Assembly (NCBI GenBank): GCA_002422205.1
Contig: DITS01000031.1
Span: 62,001 to 126,000 of the forward strand
Source: Alphaproteobacteria bacterium UBA6178
Lineage (GTDB): Bacteria; Pseudomonadota; Alphaproteobacteria; Rickettsiales; UBA3002
DNA length: 64,000 nucleotides
Direction: 5' to 3'
Shown here: piece by piece, positions 17,248-26,924 of the stretch
Position numbering within the stretch: position 1 is the first letter of the stretch
Layout of the letters: each line of letters starts with the position of its first letter
Made by a program: the position numbers and the translations under genes
Notes under the pieces: model-generated
What the model saw: only the letters and a program-made list of their open reading frames with translations
Told to the model about the DNA's origin: nothing
The model's database searches: none

Positions 17248-17985
17248 TTATTCCATGTGTTGTCCGCCATTAACGGATAATGTCTCGCCGGTAATAAACC
17301 CAGCTTCGTCCGCCACTAAAAAGCACACGGCACGCGCAATCTCTTTCGGCTCGCCTAGGCGCGCAACCGGAATATTGGCAACAATCTTTTTGAGCACATC
17401 TTCTGGCACGGCTTTCACCATTTCCGTAGCGATATAGCCGGGGGCAACCGTGTTCACTGTAATACCCTTTGATGCCGTTTCGCGCGCCAATGCCTTAGAA
17501 AAACCAATCACACCCGCTTTTGCCGCCGAATAATTGACCTGACCAAATTGACCCAACTGCCCGTTTACGGACGAAATATTAACAATGCGGCCAAAGCCGC
17601 GTTCACGCATGCCTTCAATTACCGCGCGGCACATATTATAAATCGAATCCAGATTGGTCTCGATCACCTGACTCCATTTCTTCTCATCCATTTTATGCAT
17701 GGCGGCATCGCGGGTGATACCCGCATTATTGACTAAAATATCAACAGGCTTACCCAAATCGCTTTCAATTTGTTTGATAGCAGCCTGCGACTCGTCAAAA
17801 TTCGCGACATCCCATTTATAGGTCGCAATGCCGGTTTCATCGCGGAATGCTTTGGCGGCTTCTTCATTACCTGCATAATTGGCAACCACGGTATAACCCG
17901 CAGTTTTCAAATCCATTGCAATTGCTTTACCAATACCGCGTGTACCGCCTGTGACCAATGCGATACGTCCTTCACCTCGTGCCAT
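17248..17985 (-). CDS. phaB: Acetoacetyl-CoA reductase
   Basis: Short-chain dehydrogenase that reduces acetoacetyl-CoA to 3-hydroxybutyryl-CoA with NADPH, the second step of PHB synthesis. Motifs: TGGTRGIGKAIA (cofactor binding), NNAGITRDA, catalytic Ser in NISSVNGQLGQFG and the YSAAK Tyr/Lys pair, SVNGGQHME at the end as in PhaB/PhbB. 245 residues. It follows phaA by 25 bases on the minus strand. FabG would be the main alternative, but the C-terminus and neighbours favour PhaB. Confidence 0.95.
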   Translation of the reverse strand: MARGEGRIALVTGGTRGIGKAIAMDLKTAGYTVVANYAGNEEAAKAFRDETGIATYKWDVANFDESQAAIKQIESDLGKPVDILVNNAGITRDAAMHKMDEKKWSQVIETNLDSIYNMCRAVIEGMRERGFGRIVNISSVNGQLGQFGQVNYSAAKAGVIGFSKALARETASKGITVNTVAPGYIATEMVKAVPEDVLKKIVANIPVARLGEPKEIARAVCFLVADEAGFITGETLSVNGGQHME

Positions 17986-18010
17986 GCTATTATTCTCCTT
18001 TTATATTCAA

Positions 18011-19195
18011 TTAATTACGTTCAATACACATGGCAATGCCCATGCCGCCGCCGATGCATAAGGTGACCAAACCACGCTTACCTTCACGCCGTTTTAACTC
18101 ATGCAAAAGGGTCGTCAGAACCCGTGCGCCCGATGCGCCGATGGGGTGGCCCAGCGCAATTGCGCCGCCATTCACATTCACCTTGGCCAAATCCCAGCCC
18201 ATTTCCTTATTCACGCACGCGGCCTGCGCGGCAAATGCTTCATTTGCCTCAATTAAATCCAGCTCGGAGGCTTTCCATCCCGCTTTTTCCAATGCCTTGC
18301 GTGACGCCGGAATCGGGCCCGTACCCATAACCGCCGGATCAACCCCTGCCGTAGCCCAGGATTTAATCGTCGCCAATGGCTTTAACCCACGTTTATCGGC
18401 TTCAGCGCGACTCATCAGCACCAGCGCGGCAGCGCCGTCATTGATACCCGACGCGTTACCGGCAGTCACCGTGCCATCCTTTTTAAAGGCAGGGCGCAAT
18501 GCGGAAAGCTTGTCAAAATCCGAATCCGGCTTCGGGAATTCATCCGTATCCACCACCACATCGCCCTTGCGGCCTTTTACGGTAATCGGAATAATCTCAT
18601 CCTTGAATTTGCCTTCCTTCATCGCTGCGGCGGCCTTAGCCTGCGAGTTAGCGGCAAACTCATCCTGATCCTTGCGCGAGATACTGAATTTTTCAGCAAT
18701 ATTTTCTGCTGTAATACCCATATGATAATCATTAAACTTATCCCACAGCCCATCGACGATCATGGTATCGACCAAGGTACCATTACCCATTTTCACCCCA
18801 TCACGCAAATGCATGCAATGCGTGGAAGCACTCATATTTTCCTGCCCACCGGCAACTACAATCGTGGAATCGCCGGTCTGAATCGCCTGAAAACCCAGTG
18901 CAACGGCGCGTAAACCCGACCCGCACACCTGATTAATCGTGTAAGCCGTGGTTTCGTTCGGCAGTCCGGCGGCAATAGTTGCCTGCCGTGCAGCATTTTG
19001 CCCAACGCCAGCCGTAAGCACCTGACCCATAATAACTTCCGATACATCGGCGGCAGCAATTTTGTTGCGCTCCAGCACGGCTTTGATAACATTCGCACCC
19101 AGCTGCGAGGCAGGCACAGACGCCAATCCACCGTTAAAGGCACCAATCGCTGTACGCACAGCATCGACAATTACCACATCATTTGCATTAGCCAT
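18011..19195 (-). CDS. phaA: Acetyl-CoA acetyltransferase (beta-ketothiolase)
   Basis: Condenses two acetyl-CoA to acetoacetyl-CoA, the first step of PHB synthesis; the same fold also degrades acetoacetyl-CoA. Thiolase signatures: nucleophilic Cys in [37 protein letters not shown] with the catalytic His, and the second Cys in CIGGGMGIA. 394 residues. Its start is 142 bases from phaC; that spacer contains TATAAT on the minus strand (19304-19299) without an obvious -35 box. Operon with phaB. Confidence 0.96.
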   Translation of the reverse strand: MANANDVVIVDAVRTAIGAFNGGLASVPASQLGANVIKAVLERNKIAAADVSEVIMGQVLTAGVGQNAARQATIAAGLPNETTAYTINQVCGSGLRAVALGFQAIQTGDSTIVVAGGQENMSASTHCMHLRDGVKMGNGTLVDTMIVDGLWDKFNDYHMGITAENIAEKFSISRKDQDEFAANSQAKAAAAMKEGKFKDEIIPITVKGRKGDVVVDTDEFPKPDSDFDKLSALRPAFKKDGTVTAGNASGINDGAAALVLMSRAEADKRGLKPLATIKSWATAGVDPAVMGTGPIPASRKALEKAGWKASELDLIEANEAFAAQAACVNKEMGWDLAKVNVNGGAIALGHPIGASGARVLTTLLHELKRREGKRGLVTLCIGGGMGIAMCIERN

Positions 19196-19337
19196 TATTT
19201 ATCCTCCGTTCGGTTACAGGCAATCCGGAAATTACTTGTGAATATTTACTGCAAGCAAGCAATACTGCATGCGAATACTTTGCGGCTGTTGTAGCGATAT
19301 TATAAGGCTTGTAAAGCGTTTGACGTTGTGCAGCGCG

Positions 19338-20765
19338 TCAATTCTGCGCCTTTATCCATTGATGGATAGGTTGCCAACAGGCTGAGCGGGCCTTATGGCC
19401 CGCAACCATGCTCACATGTCCCGTTTTGGGCGCTATAGAGGCGGCATGCGGAATCAAATCCAGCAAAGGCTGCGAGCAGCTCAGTGGCACCACCCGATCC
19501 GATGTAGGCGTCGCGATAAAGGTAGGGCATTCAATCATTGACGGGTCAATTACCTCGCCGCGCACGCGCCATTTACCCGCCGCCAGATGGTTGCGCTGCG
19601 GCCAGTCAATCAGGCATTCGCGCGCAACATGGCGTGCCAGTGGCACCCCGTCATTCACCCAGCTTTCCACTGCCAGAAAATGCTGCCGTTCCACTTCATT
19701 CATTGTCGGAAAGCGCTGGTATTTCTCCTGAAAATGCCATGGGTTGACCATATGAAAAATGCTCTGCACCCAGCCCGGCGGCACCGTATCTTGTTGTTTA
19801 ATCAATGATTCATATTCGCTTAGCACCTCATCATCGAGCGGTACCAGCTCGCGCTGCGCGGCAAAATCCCATGGGGTCGCAAGCAAAATCAGCCCGTCAA
19901 TGGCTTCCGGCATCAGCTGTGCCATGGCCAACGCAAATACCCCGCCCATACAATAACCCAGAAGATAAACCGGCCCTTCATGATGACGACCCAGATAATC
20001 AAGCGCATCCAGCGCCAGTTTTTCAACATAATCAGCACAATCATAGTGCCGCTCACGCAATCCCGGCTCCCCCCAATCCAAAATCAGGGGCCGGTAGCCT
20101 TGCTGAATGCAATAATCAATGAAGCTATGCTCTTCATATAAATCAAGGATATAGGGCTTGTTTATTAAAGAGGGGATGCATAATATAGCCGTCGCATCGG
20201 GGTCGTTCCCGTAATCAAGCAAGCAGGCAGAGCCCTTCTGCCAAATCACCTTTGATGCAATCGCCGTACGCTCATAGCTCGATTCCTGATAATCACTGAT
20301 GCCCTGAAGCATTAGAATGGTACGATTTTGCGCTTCATTCTGAATAGCTTGCAAAAAGTCCGGCTGTGCCAATAATTCCAAATAGGCAGGAAATGCAGCC
20401 GCAATATTATCTTCATCTAATACATTAAAATTTTCGTTTAACTGCTCGTTTAACAATGATTTTTTTATTTTTTGTTTTTGAGGTTCCACTTGAAGATCGC
20501 TTTGCAGCGCTTGCAGGCTTTTGAGTACCTGATCGGCTGCCAGCGGGTTTAGCTTTGCTGGTTTTGACGCCTTTTGTGCTTTTGGCTTTAGGCTTGCTGG
20601 CTGGGCCTTTTTTGATGGGGGCGGAGGATTGGGCGCGGCGGAGGGCGCGCTCAAGCTCTGCGATGCGCTGTTCGCAATCTGCCAAACGCTGTGCGAGCTG
20701 ATCCAGTTCGCCATGGCGAGGCCCAGATGCAGCGGAAGCGTGTCGATGTTTTTGGGTTTGTTCAT
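19338..20765 (-). CDS. phaC: PHA synthase, PhaC-like alpha/beta fold
   Basis: Polymerises 3-hydroxybutyryl-CoA into PHB on granule surfaces. The lipase-like box with Cys nucleophile is GYCMGG (C272); Asp423 (TPTSDRVVP) and His450 (KTGHVSMV) complete the triad. CIPSLINKPYILDL and the ILDWGEPG segment are typical of PHA synthases. 475 residues, nearer the short class III form than class I. The N-terminus (PLHLGLAMANWISSHSVW) looks like genuine family sequence, yet the first 114 codons overlap the preceding gene in another frame. Residues 40-100 are low-complexity Pro/Lys/Ala. Order on the minus strand: phaE-like, phaC, phaA, phaB. Confidence 0.9.
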   Translation of the reverse strand: MNKPKNIDTLPLHLGLAMANWISSHSVWQIANSASQSLSAPSAAPNPPPPSKKAQPASLKPKAQKASKPAKLNPLAADQVLKSLQALQSDLQVEPQKQKIKKSLLNEQLNENFNVLDEDNIAAAFPAYLELLAQPDFLQAIQNEAQNRTILMLQGISDYQESSYERTAIASKVIWQKGSACLLDYGNDPDATAILCIPSLINKPYILDLYEEHSFIDYCIQQGYRPLILDWGEPGLRERHYDCADYVEKLALDALDYLGRHHEGPVYLLGYCMGGVFALAMAQLMPEAIDGLILLATPWDFAAQRELVPLDDEVLSEYESLIKQQDTVPPGWVQSIFHMVNPWHFQEKYQRFPTMNEVERQHFLAVESWVNDGVPLARHVARECLIDWPQRNHLAAGKWRVRGEVIDPSMIECPTFIATPTSDRVVPLSCSQPLLDLIPHAASIAPKTGHVSMVAGHKARSACWQPIHQWIKAQN

Positions 20766-20928
20766 TGCCCTTTTGCGTATGAAATGCCTGCATAGAGTCT
20801 TGCTGCATTCCCTGCATCATGTCCATCATATTACGCACAAAATCACGATCCGTCATGCTACGGGTCAGCTGTTCCTGCCATAAATTGAGGAACGCGCCGG
20901 CCATTTTCTGATAATCATTGTGAGACAT
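20425..20928 (-). CDS. PhaE-like/phasin-like PHB granule protein (167 aa)
   Basis: First gene of the PHB cluster. Residues 1-45 (YQKMAGAFLNLWQEQLTRSM) resemble the N-terminus of PhaE-type or phasin-type proteins. A coiled coil follows (LDQLAQRLADCEQRIAELERALRRA, about residues 75-98), then a Lys/Ala/Ser-rich basic tail, reminiscent of the DNA-binding tails of PhaF or PhaM. The last 341 bases overlap phaC in a different frame. Role inferred: partner subunit or activator of PhaC, or granule-nucleoid linker. ATG 20928, divergent from phaR. Confidence 0.65.
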   Translation of the reverse strand: MSHNDYQKMAGAFLNLWQEQLTRSMTDRDFVRNMMDMMQGMQQDSMQAFHTQKGNEQTQKHRHASAASGPRHGELDQLAQRLADCEQRIAELERALRRAQSSAPIKKGPASKPKAKSTKGVKTSKAKPAGSRSGTQKPASAAKRSSSGTSKTKNKKIIVKRAVKRKF

Positions 20929-21038
20929 AAGGGTGCGCGTGATGGTTGCAGTTTAATTGGTCAAATGGTATGAGCTTTGCTATACTTGATAATAGTGATA
21001 GTATAAAAACCAATAAAAGCAATGAAAGAGAGTCTATT

Positions 21039-21530
21039 ATGGCAAGAAAATCAGGGAGAAGTGAAACTGAACCGGTGGTAATCAAAAAATACGCCAACCG
21101 ACGTTTGTATAATACCGAAACCAGCTCCTATGTCACGCTGGAAGATTTATGCGATATGGTTAAAGAGGGAACCGATTTCCTAGTATGCGATGCAAAATCC
21201 GGCGAGGATTTAACCCGTCAGGTGCTCACTCAAATCATTTTTGAACAGGAATCACGCGGCCATAATTTGCTGCCGATCAGTTTCCTGCGTAACCTGATCG
21301 GGTTTTACGATGATAAAATCAAAGAATTCGTGCCACATTATCTGGATAGCTCGATGCAAACCTTCCTCAAAAATCAGGAAAAAATGCGCGATATGATGGC
21401 TGTCGGCCCCATGGTAAACCCATTGGCGCAGCTCGAAGAAATTGGTAAACAGAATATGGAGCTTTTCAGCAAAGCGATGGAAATGTTCACTCCGTTCAGC
21501 TACAGCGAAAAAGACGAAAAGAAAAAGTAA
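21039..21530 (+). CDS. phaR: PHB synthesis repressor PhaR
   Basis: DNA- and PHB-binding regulator that represses phasin and PHB genes until granules form. The N-terminal domain is diagnostic (VIKKYANRRLYNTETSSYV, then TLEDLCDMVKEG), followed by the PHB accumulation domain (TRQVLTQIIFEQESRG, LPISFLRNLIGFYDDKI). ATG 21039 with AAAGAGAG upstream; the frame is open further upstream but those residues are not family-like. Divergent from the phaE-like gene over a 110-base region in which TATACT and AGTATA form an inverted repeat (about 20981-21003), a possible operator. Confidence 0.94.
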   Translation: MARKSGRSETEPVVIKKYANRRLYNTETSSYVTLEDLCDMVKEGTDFLVCDAKSGEDLTRQVLTQIIFEQESRGHNLLPISFLRNLIGFYDDKIKEFVPHYLDSSMQTFLKNQEKMRDMMAVGPMVNPLAQLEEIGKQNMELFSKAMEMFTPFSYSEKDEKKK

Positions 21531-21553
21531 TAGCGACCATTCAGCGAGATTAC

Positions 21554-21578
21554 AAAGAGGTGGCTATGCCGCCTCTTT
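21554..21578 (+). terminator. Terminator after phaR
   Basis: Hairpin AAAGAGGTGGC, loop TAT, GCCGCCTCTTT with one G:T pair and a T run. It lies between convergent phaR and hemA and can serve both. Confidence 0.8.
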
Positions 21579-21583
21579 TCATA

Positions 21584-22822
21584 TCAGGCATGGGCAAAGC
21601 GGCCAATCGAAGCGCAGGCGCTGCGTGCAATCCCCAGCGTGTCAAACACTGCCACCAGCGCATCGGCAAATTCCTGCATCATCTGCTCAGTATGCAGCGG
21701 AGTAGGGGTCACGCGTAAGCGCTCGGTGCCTTTGGGTACCGTCGGGTAATTAATCGGCTGCACATATATATGATGCTGCTCCAGCAATAAATCCGAGGCT
21801 TGTTTGCACAATACCGGATTCCCAATCAGCACCGGCACAATATGCGTGTCGCACTCAATCATCGGAATGCCCACCTCGCGCAACATCGATTTGAGTGTAT
21901 CCGCATTACGCTGATGTTGCTCGCGCTCCACCGATGATTCCATTAAATGACGAATGCTCGCATTCGCACCTGCAGCCAGCGAAGGGGGCAGCGTGGTAGT
22001 AAAAATGAAACCGGGCGCATAGCTGCGCAACATATCCACTATCACAGCTGTTGTGGCAACATAGCCACCCATAATACCATAGCCTTTGGCTAGTGTGCCC
22101 TGAATAATATCCACCTCGTCCATCACGCCGTCGCGTTCGGCGATACCCGCGCCATGCTCGCCATACATGCCTACCGCATGCACTTCATCCAGATAGGTAA
22201 TCGCGTTATATTTGCGCGCTAAGCGGCAGATTTCCTTGATCGGCCCGATATCTCCATCCATGGAATAGACCGACTCAAAGGCAATAATCTTAGGGTAATG
22301 CGCAGGCGTATCCGCCAATAATTCTTCCAGATGCTTGGTGTCGTTATGCCGAAAGATTTTTTTCTGCGCCGAGCTGCCACGAATCCCATGAATCATCGAC
22401 GCATGATTCAGCGCATCGGAAAAAATCACACAATCTTTTAAGATAGAACCAATGGTGCTAAGACTCGCCTCATTCGCAATATAACCGGAGGTAAACACCA
22501 GCGCCGCTTCTTTTTGATGCAGCTCGGCAAGTGTATGCTCAAGCTCAACGATTTTATGATGCGTACCGGAAATATTACGCGTGCCACCGGCGCCAGCACC
22601 CAGATTATTGATCGCATCCGTCATTGCGCGCAGAACTTTAGGGTGTTGGCCCATGCCCAGATAATCATTCGCGCACCACACCACCACTTCATCGCCGGTG
22701 CGATGGCTTTTGGCATAAGGGAAGCGCCCGACAATGCGTTCTAACTCGTTAAAAACCCGATAGCGCCCCTCAGATTTAACGCGCGTCAGGGCTTGGTCAA
22801 ACTGTGCATGGTAATCAATCAC
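21584..22822 (-). CDS. hemA: 5-aminolevulinate synthase
   Basis: PLP enzyme condensing glycine and succinyl-CoA to 5-aminolevulinate, the Shemin entry to heme typical of alphaproteobacteria. Motifs: [50 protein letters not shown] and the PLP lysine in [13 protein letters not shown]. 412 residues is normal. ctaA lies 63 bases upstream on the same strand, so early heme synthesis and heme A formation may be co-transcribed. It ends five bases after the shared phaR terminator. Confidence 0.97.
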   Translation of the reverse strand: MIDYHAQFDQALTRVKSEGRYRVFNELERIVGRFPYAKSHRTGDEVVVWCANDYLGMGQHPKVLRAMTDAINNLGAGAGGTRNISGTHHKIVELEHTLAELHQKEAALVFTSGYIANEASLSTIGSILKDCVIFSDALNHASMIHGIRGSSAQKKIFRHNDTKHLEELLADTPAHYPKIIAFESVYSMDGDIGPIKEICRLARKYNAITYLDEVHAVGMYGEHGAGIAERDGVMDEVDIIQGTLAKGYGIMGGYVATTAVIVDMLRSYAPGFIFTTTLPPSLAAGANASIRHLMESSVEREQHQRNADTLKSMLREVGIPMIECDTHIVPVLIGNPVLCKQASDLLLEQHHIYVQPINYPTVPKGTERLRVTPTPLHTEQMMQEFADALVAVFDTLGIARSACASIGRFAHA

Positions 22823-22885
22823 TGTATCGCTCTTTTAGTCATTTTGTTTGCACTATGCCATCCTACGACATGAATTTCAATGCAT

Positions 22886-23968
22886 TCACTTGACTTTTAG
22901 CAAGTCAGCTTCATTTACGCACAGCTTGTCGCCCTTTTGCATAGGGTAAGCATAGCAAAGTCGGATAAGGACAGATAATAATAACAACGCCACCATCTGA
23001 TGCGCGGATGCCAATACCAGCGGTACGACATACAGCAAGGTAAACACACCTAATAAAAATTGCACTACCAGCATTCCAGCACAAGCCGCCAGCCATGTCT
23101 GTGTGCCAGCATCAGCCTGTTTCCATGCCCTCAGCACAAACCCCAGAATCGCCAGCGATACCACGACCGCCATCCACCGGTGCTGAAATTGCACCAGTGT
23201 AACATTCTCCACAAAATTACGCGATAACGGCTCAAGTATCCACAGCCCGTCCGGCACCCAGTCGCCATCCATCAGCGGGTAGGTATTATAGGTCAGGCCC
23301 GCATCCATCCCCGCAACAAACGCGCCCATCACAATCTGTATCGCCACCAAAAACACAATACCGCGAATAGCAAAACCATAGCCACAAGAAGGTGCAAGGC
23401 GCGGCGCGCCTCGAAGTTGAAATAATGTCCATAGCAACACGCACCACACCGTAAAAGCCAGACTCAAATGCATGGCAAGTTTAACCGGACTCACGCGCGG
23501 GTCGTCCACCAGCCCGCTGGCCACCATCACCCAGCCCACACCGCCTTGCGCGCACACTAATATAAACGCCAGCCCCATGCGGCATGTCAACGCCACATCC
23601 ATTTTTCGGCGCGCGACAAACCAAACCAGAGGCAGCATGAATACCAACCCTGTGATACGCCCCAGAATGCGATGAATATATTCCAGCCAGAAAATCTGCT
23701 TAAATTCGCCTACGCTCATCCCGCGATTAATCTGTTGATACTCAGGTGTCTGTCGATACGCCTCAAGCTCGGCTTCCCAGCCCTCCTGCGTCATCGGCGG
23801 TAGAATGCCGCTGAGTAATTTCCACTCAACGATGGATAGGCCCGATTCGGTCAGGCGCGTCACACCACCGACAAACACCATGAGTCCCACCACAAACAAG
23901 CAGGCACCTATCCAAATATGAATAGCGGGGGTGCGAGCAGAAGAAGGGGTAATCAGCATGAGGTGCAC
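22886..23968 (-). CDS. ctaA: Heme A synthase (COX15/CtaA)
   Basis: Membrane enzyme oxidising heme O to heme A for aa3-type cytochrome oxidase. About eight hydrophobic segments; conserved features include GGVTRLTESGLSIVEWK, the heme-ligand region FWLEYIHRILGR, AMHLSLAF, FVAGMDAGLTYNTYPLMDG and FQHRWMA with histidines in the expected helices, and the final ASAHQM. 360 residues, the alphaproteobacterial COX15 type. Divergent from a heme-copper oxidase subunit I-like gene, which fits a terminal-oxidase role. ATG 23968 or the ATG four codons in (23959). Confidence 0.95.
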   Translation of the reverse strand: MHLMLITPSSARTPAIHIWIGACLFVVGLMVFVGGVTRLTESGLSIVEWKLLSGILPPMTQEGWEAELEAYRQTPEYQQINRGMSVGEFKQIFWLEYIHRILGRITGLVFMLPLVWFVARRKMDVALTCRMGLAFILVCAQGGVGWVMVASGLVDDPRVSPVKLAMHLSLAFTVWCVLLWTLFQLRGAPRLAPSCGYGFAIRGIVFLVAIQIVMGAFVAGMDAGLTYNTYPLMDGDWVPDGLWILEPLSRNFVENVTLVQFQHRWMAVVVSLAILGFVLRAWKQADAGTQTWLAACAGMLVVQFLLGVFTLLYVVPLVLASAHQMVALLLLSVLIRLCYAYPMQKGDKLCVNEADLLKVK

Positions 23969-24058
23969 TGTATAACGCAGATCAAAAATCTTTCAACAAA
24001 ATTGGCCCGACGTGAAAATAGCATTGTCATGAAGAGGGTGGCACACTATGAGAAATGC

Positions 24059-25414
24059 ATGAAACAAACCGATAACTTCGTCGCACTAACCCAATGTCTT
24101 GCAACCTCACGCTGGAGCCCGCGCTGGCTTGGCCTCTCGGTTTTTGCGCTGGCATTGGCGGGTATTTTCTCAATCATCATCGTCGTGGGCCGCACGCCGC
24201 AACTGGCGCAGTTGCAATTGTTTCAGGATTTGTTCCATGTGTCGCTGGTGGTGCATGTGGATCTGTCTGTGCTGGTATGGTTTCTGGCCATGACATGCTT
24301 TGCATGGTCGTGGCTGCGCGACGCGATGCAGCCCACGCCCATGCCTTATTTTGATCTGGCCAGCTGGAGCTGTATGGCTGCAGGTATGTTGCTGATGGCA
24401 CTCTCACCGCTCTCATCCGAATGGACCGTGCTGATGAGCAATTACATTCCGGTAATCACCAATCAGATATTTTTCCTCGGACTGGCGCTGGTCATGGCAT
24501 CGGTGGTGATCGGCATCATTCACACCGTGCCCGCACTCCCAAAGCATGGCAGCCACATCATCGCATGGGCAATCTATGCCAGCGTACCGATTACAGCGCT
24601 GGCACTCGCCGCTTTTGCGGCATCTTATGCATTCCTCGATATGGATTTATCGGGGCTCGATTTTTATGAAACCATCTTTTGGGCCGGTGGCCATATTTTG
24701 CAATTCACCTATGTGCAAATCATGCTGGTGGCATGGATTGCACTGGCACTCGCACTCAATCATCGGCTCCCCGCCAGACGCTGGATGCTGCCGCTAATCT
24801 GGATAGGGCTAGCCGTATCTGCCATATCACCACTAGCCTATCTGCTCTATCCGGTGAGCTCGCAGGAACATAAAAACTTTTTTACCCTGCAAATGGATAT
24901 TGCCACCGGTGCGGCGGGCATCGTGCTGGGAATCTGGCTGCTATGGCGAATACTCAACAAGTGGAAACCCCAGCCCGAATCACGCGCATTGCATGGATGC
25001 CTTAAAATGTCCTTGCTCCTCTTCGCTGCCGGTGGCCTGTTTGGTGCGGCGATCAACGGGCCGAATGTACGTATTCCGGCACATTATCATGGCTCGATCG
25101 TTGCGGTCACGTTGGCACTGATGGGGCTGGCCTATGCCTTGTTACCGCGTCTGGGCTTTAAGCCGGTCGCACATCGCCGTCTGGCAATCTGGCAGCCCTA
25201 TATATATGGTGGCGGTCAGTTATTACACATCAGTGGGTTAGCTTGGTCTGGAGGCTATGGCGTATTGCGCAAAACTCCCGGTGCGCTGGGTGAAGGCATG
25301 AGCGGTGCTAAAATTGCCATGGGCGTAATGGGTGCAGGGGGCGGCCTTGCGATACTGGGAGGGCTGCTTTTTGTGATTGTGCTTACACTCTCAATGCGGC
25401 ATAAACAGCCCTAA
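24059..25414 (+). CDS. Heme-copper oxidase subunit I-like membrane protein
   Basis: Integral membrane protein of 451 residues with about 12 hydrophobic helices. Conserved histidine blocks resemble the oxidase I fold: DLFHVSLVVHVDLSVLVWF in helix 2, WAGGHILQFTYVQIML in the middle, IPAHYHGSIVAVTLALMG and GQLLHISGLAWSGGYGVLRK near the end. No subunit II or III gene is adjacent. It probably belongs to the divergent alphaproteobacterial subunit I-like group whose partners are unclear. I start at ATG 24059 (MKQTDNF) with GAGAA upstream; an in-frame ATG at 24029 is possible. Divergent from ctaA. Confidence 0.75.
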   Translation: MKQTDNFVALTQCLATSRWSPRWLGLSVFALALAGIFSIIIVVGRTPQLAQLQLFQDLFHVSLVVHVDLSVLVWFLAMTCFAWSWLRDAMQPTPMPYFDLASWSCMAAGMLLMALSPLSSEWTVLMSNYIPVITNQIFFLGLALVMASVVIGIIHTVPALPKHGSHIIAWAIYASVPITALALAAFAASYAFLDMDLSGLDFYETIFWAGGHILQFTYVQIMLVAWIALALALNHRLPARRWMLPLIWIGLAVSAISPLAYLLYPVSSQEHKNFFTLQMDIATGAAGIVLGIWLLWRILNKWKPQPESRALHGCLKMSLLLFAAGGLFGAAINGPNVRIPAHYHGSIVAVTLALMGLAYALLPRLGFKPVAHRRLAIWQPYIYGGGQLLHISGLAWSGGYGVLRKTPGALGEGMSGAKIAMGVMGAGGGLAILGGLLFVIVLTLSMRHKQP

Positions 25415-25490
25415 AGAAGGATTTGGACTATTGAATCGTATGTAATTTTGTGAAATAGTCATACACTTAAAAAATGCAGGAGAATGCGTC

Positions 25491-26000
25491 ATGAATAAAT
25501 TGAAACAAATTACCGCGCTTGGAACCATCATCGCCTTTTTAGCCGCTTGCGATCAACAAGGCGGCGGTTATGGTGGCGGCAGCGGCGGCGGCATCAATAA
25601 ATCCGATATCGGCACCGTCGTAGGCGCAGGCCTCGGCGGCTGGGCGGGGCACAATATTGGCGGCGGCAGCGGTCAGGTCATCGCAACCATCGCCGGTACC
25701 TTAATTGGTGCGGGCATTGGCCGCGAAATCGGCGGCTCACTCGATCGGGCAGATATCGCCTATCACAACCAAACGGCTTCGCGTGCGCTGGAATACAACC
25801 AGCCCGGTCAAAGCCTGCCATGGCGCAACCCCGAAACCGGCCACTCCGGCAGCATCACCCCGTCAAATTACTATGAAACGCCAAAAGGCCAGTATTGCCG
25901 CGAATTTTCCCAAACCATCAGCGTAGGCGGAAAATCGGAACAAGGTTATGGCACAGCCTGCCGCCAACCCGATGGCACATGGCAGATTGTCAGCAACTAA
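25491..26000 (+). CDS. 17 kDa surface antigen-type glycine-zipper lipoprotein
   Basis: Lipoprotein with lipobox LAAC (Cys20), a Gly-rich linker, then a glycine-zipper region (GTVVGAGLGGWAGHNIGGGSG, then IAGTLIGAGIGREIG) and a C-terminal domain with YYETPKGQYCREFSQTI and GTACRQPDGTWQIV, the hallmarks of the Rickettsia 17 kDa antigen/RT0821 family. Likely anchored in the outer membrane, with the zipper associating with lipid; function not defined. Cysteines at YCREF and TACRQ may form a disulfide. ATG 25491 with CAGGAG upstream; 169 residues. Confidence 0.9.
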   Translation: MNKLKQITALGTIIAFLAACDQQGGGYGGGSGGGINKSDIGTVVGAGLGGWAGHNIGGGSGQVIATIAGTLIGAGIGREIGGSLDRADIAYHNQTASRALEYNQPGQSLPWRNPETGHSGSITPSNYYETPKGQYCREFSQTISVGGKSEQGYGTACRQPDGTWQIVSN

Positions 26001-26031
26001 ACACGAAGCCGCAAGAGCTAGAGGTTATTGA

Positions 26032-26874
26032 ATGAGTGAGACTCAGGACGCCGTGGAACAAGCCGTTCCACAGGGGACATTAATGAAAGGCAAGCGCGGC
26101 CTTATCATGGGGCTGGCTAACGATAAATCCATCGCATGGGGTATATCGCGCTATCTGGCCGCACAAGGGGCCGAGCTTGCATTCACTTTTCAAGGTGAAG
26201 CCTTAGAGCGTCGCGTGCGTCCCCTGGCCGAAAGCCTGGGCTCAAAACTCATTTTGCCTTGCGATGTTGCAGATGATGCTAGCACCGATGCGGTCTTTAG
26301 CGAGATCGAAAAGCAATGGGGCGAGCTGGATTTTGTCGTGCATGCTATTGCATTCTCCGACAAAGATCAGCTCAAGGGCAAATATGTCCACACCTCGCTC
26401 GATAATTTCCTGATGACCATGAATATATCGGTATTTTCTTTCACCAGCGTGTGCCGCCGTGCCTATCCGTTAATGAAAAATGGCGGTAGCCTGCTAACAC
26501 TCACCTATTTGGGTGCCGAACGTGTCATGCCGCATTATAATGTGATGGGTGTGGCCAAAGCAGCGCTTGAAACCAGTGTCAAATATCTGGCGGTTGATTT
26601 GGGTGAATATAATATCCGTGTCAACGCCATATCTGCGGGCCCAATTCGTACGCTCGCCGCCATGGGCATCGGTGATTTCCGCTATATCCTGAAATGGAAC
26701 GAATATAACTCACCCCTCAAGCGCAACACCACCATCGAAGATGTAGGCGGCGCAGGGCTTTTCCTACTGTCCGAGTTGGGGCAGGGCACCAGCGGCGAGG
26801 TATTGCATGTGGATTCCGGCTATCATGTTGTCGGCATGAAAGCGAAAGATGCACCGGATATTGCATTAGTCTAG
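26032..26874 (+). CDS. fabI: Enoyl-[acyl-carrier-protein] reductase (NADH)
   Basis: Last reductive step of each fatty-acid elongation cycle; target of triclosan-type inhibitors. SDR of the FabI type: GLIMGLANDKSIAWGIS at the cofactor site, HAIAFSDKDQLKG, and the Y-x6-Y-x6-K arrangement Y159, Y169 (HYNVMGVAKAAL), K176; the substrate loop AGPIRTLAAMGIGDF is complete. 280 residues, with an N-terminal extension of about 17 residues common in alphaproteobacteria. aroC follows after 50 bases. Confidence 0.96.
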   Translation: MSETQDAVEQAVPQGTLMKGKRGLIMGLANDKSIAWGISRYLAAQGAELAFTFQGEALERRVRPLAESLGSKLILPCDVADDASTDAVFSEIEKQWGELDFVVHAIAFSDKDQLKGKYVHTSLDNFLMTMNISVFSFTSVCRRAYPLMKNGGSLLTLTYLGAERVMPHYNVMGVAKAALETSVKYLAVDLGEYNIRVNAISAGPIRTLAAMGIGDFRYILKWNEYNSPLKRNTTIEDVGGAGLFLLSELGQGTSGEVLHVDSGYHVVGMKAKDAPDIALV

Positions 26875-26924
26875 TTTCTGGTCTAGTTTTCATTTGAAAC
26901 CAAAGCAATGGTCAGACCAGCATT

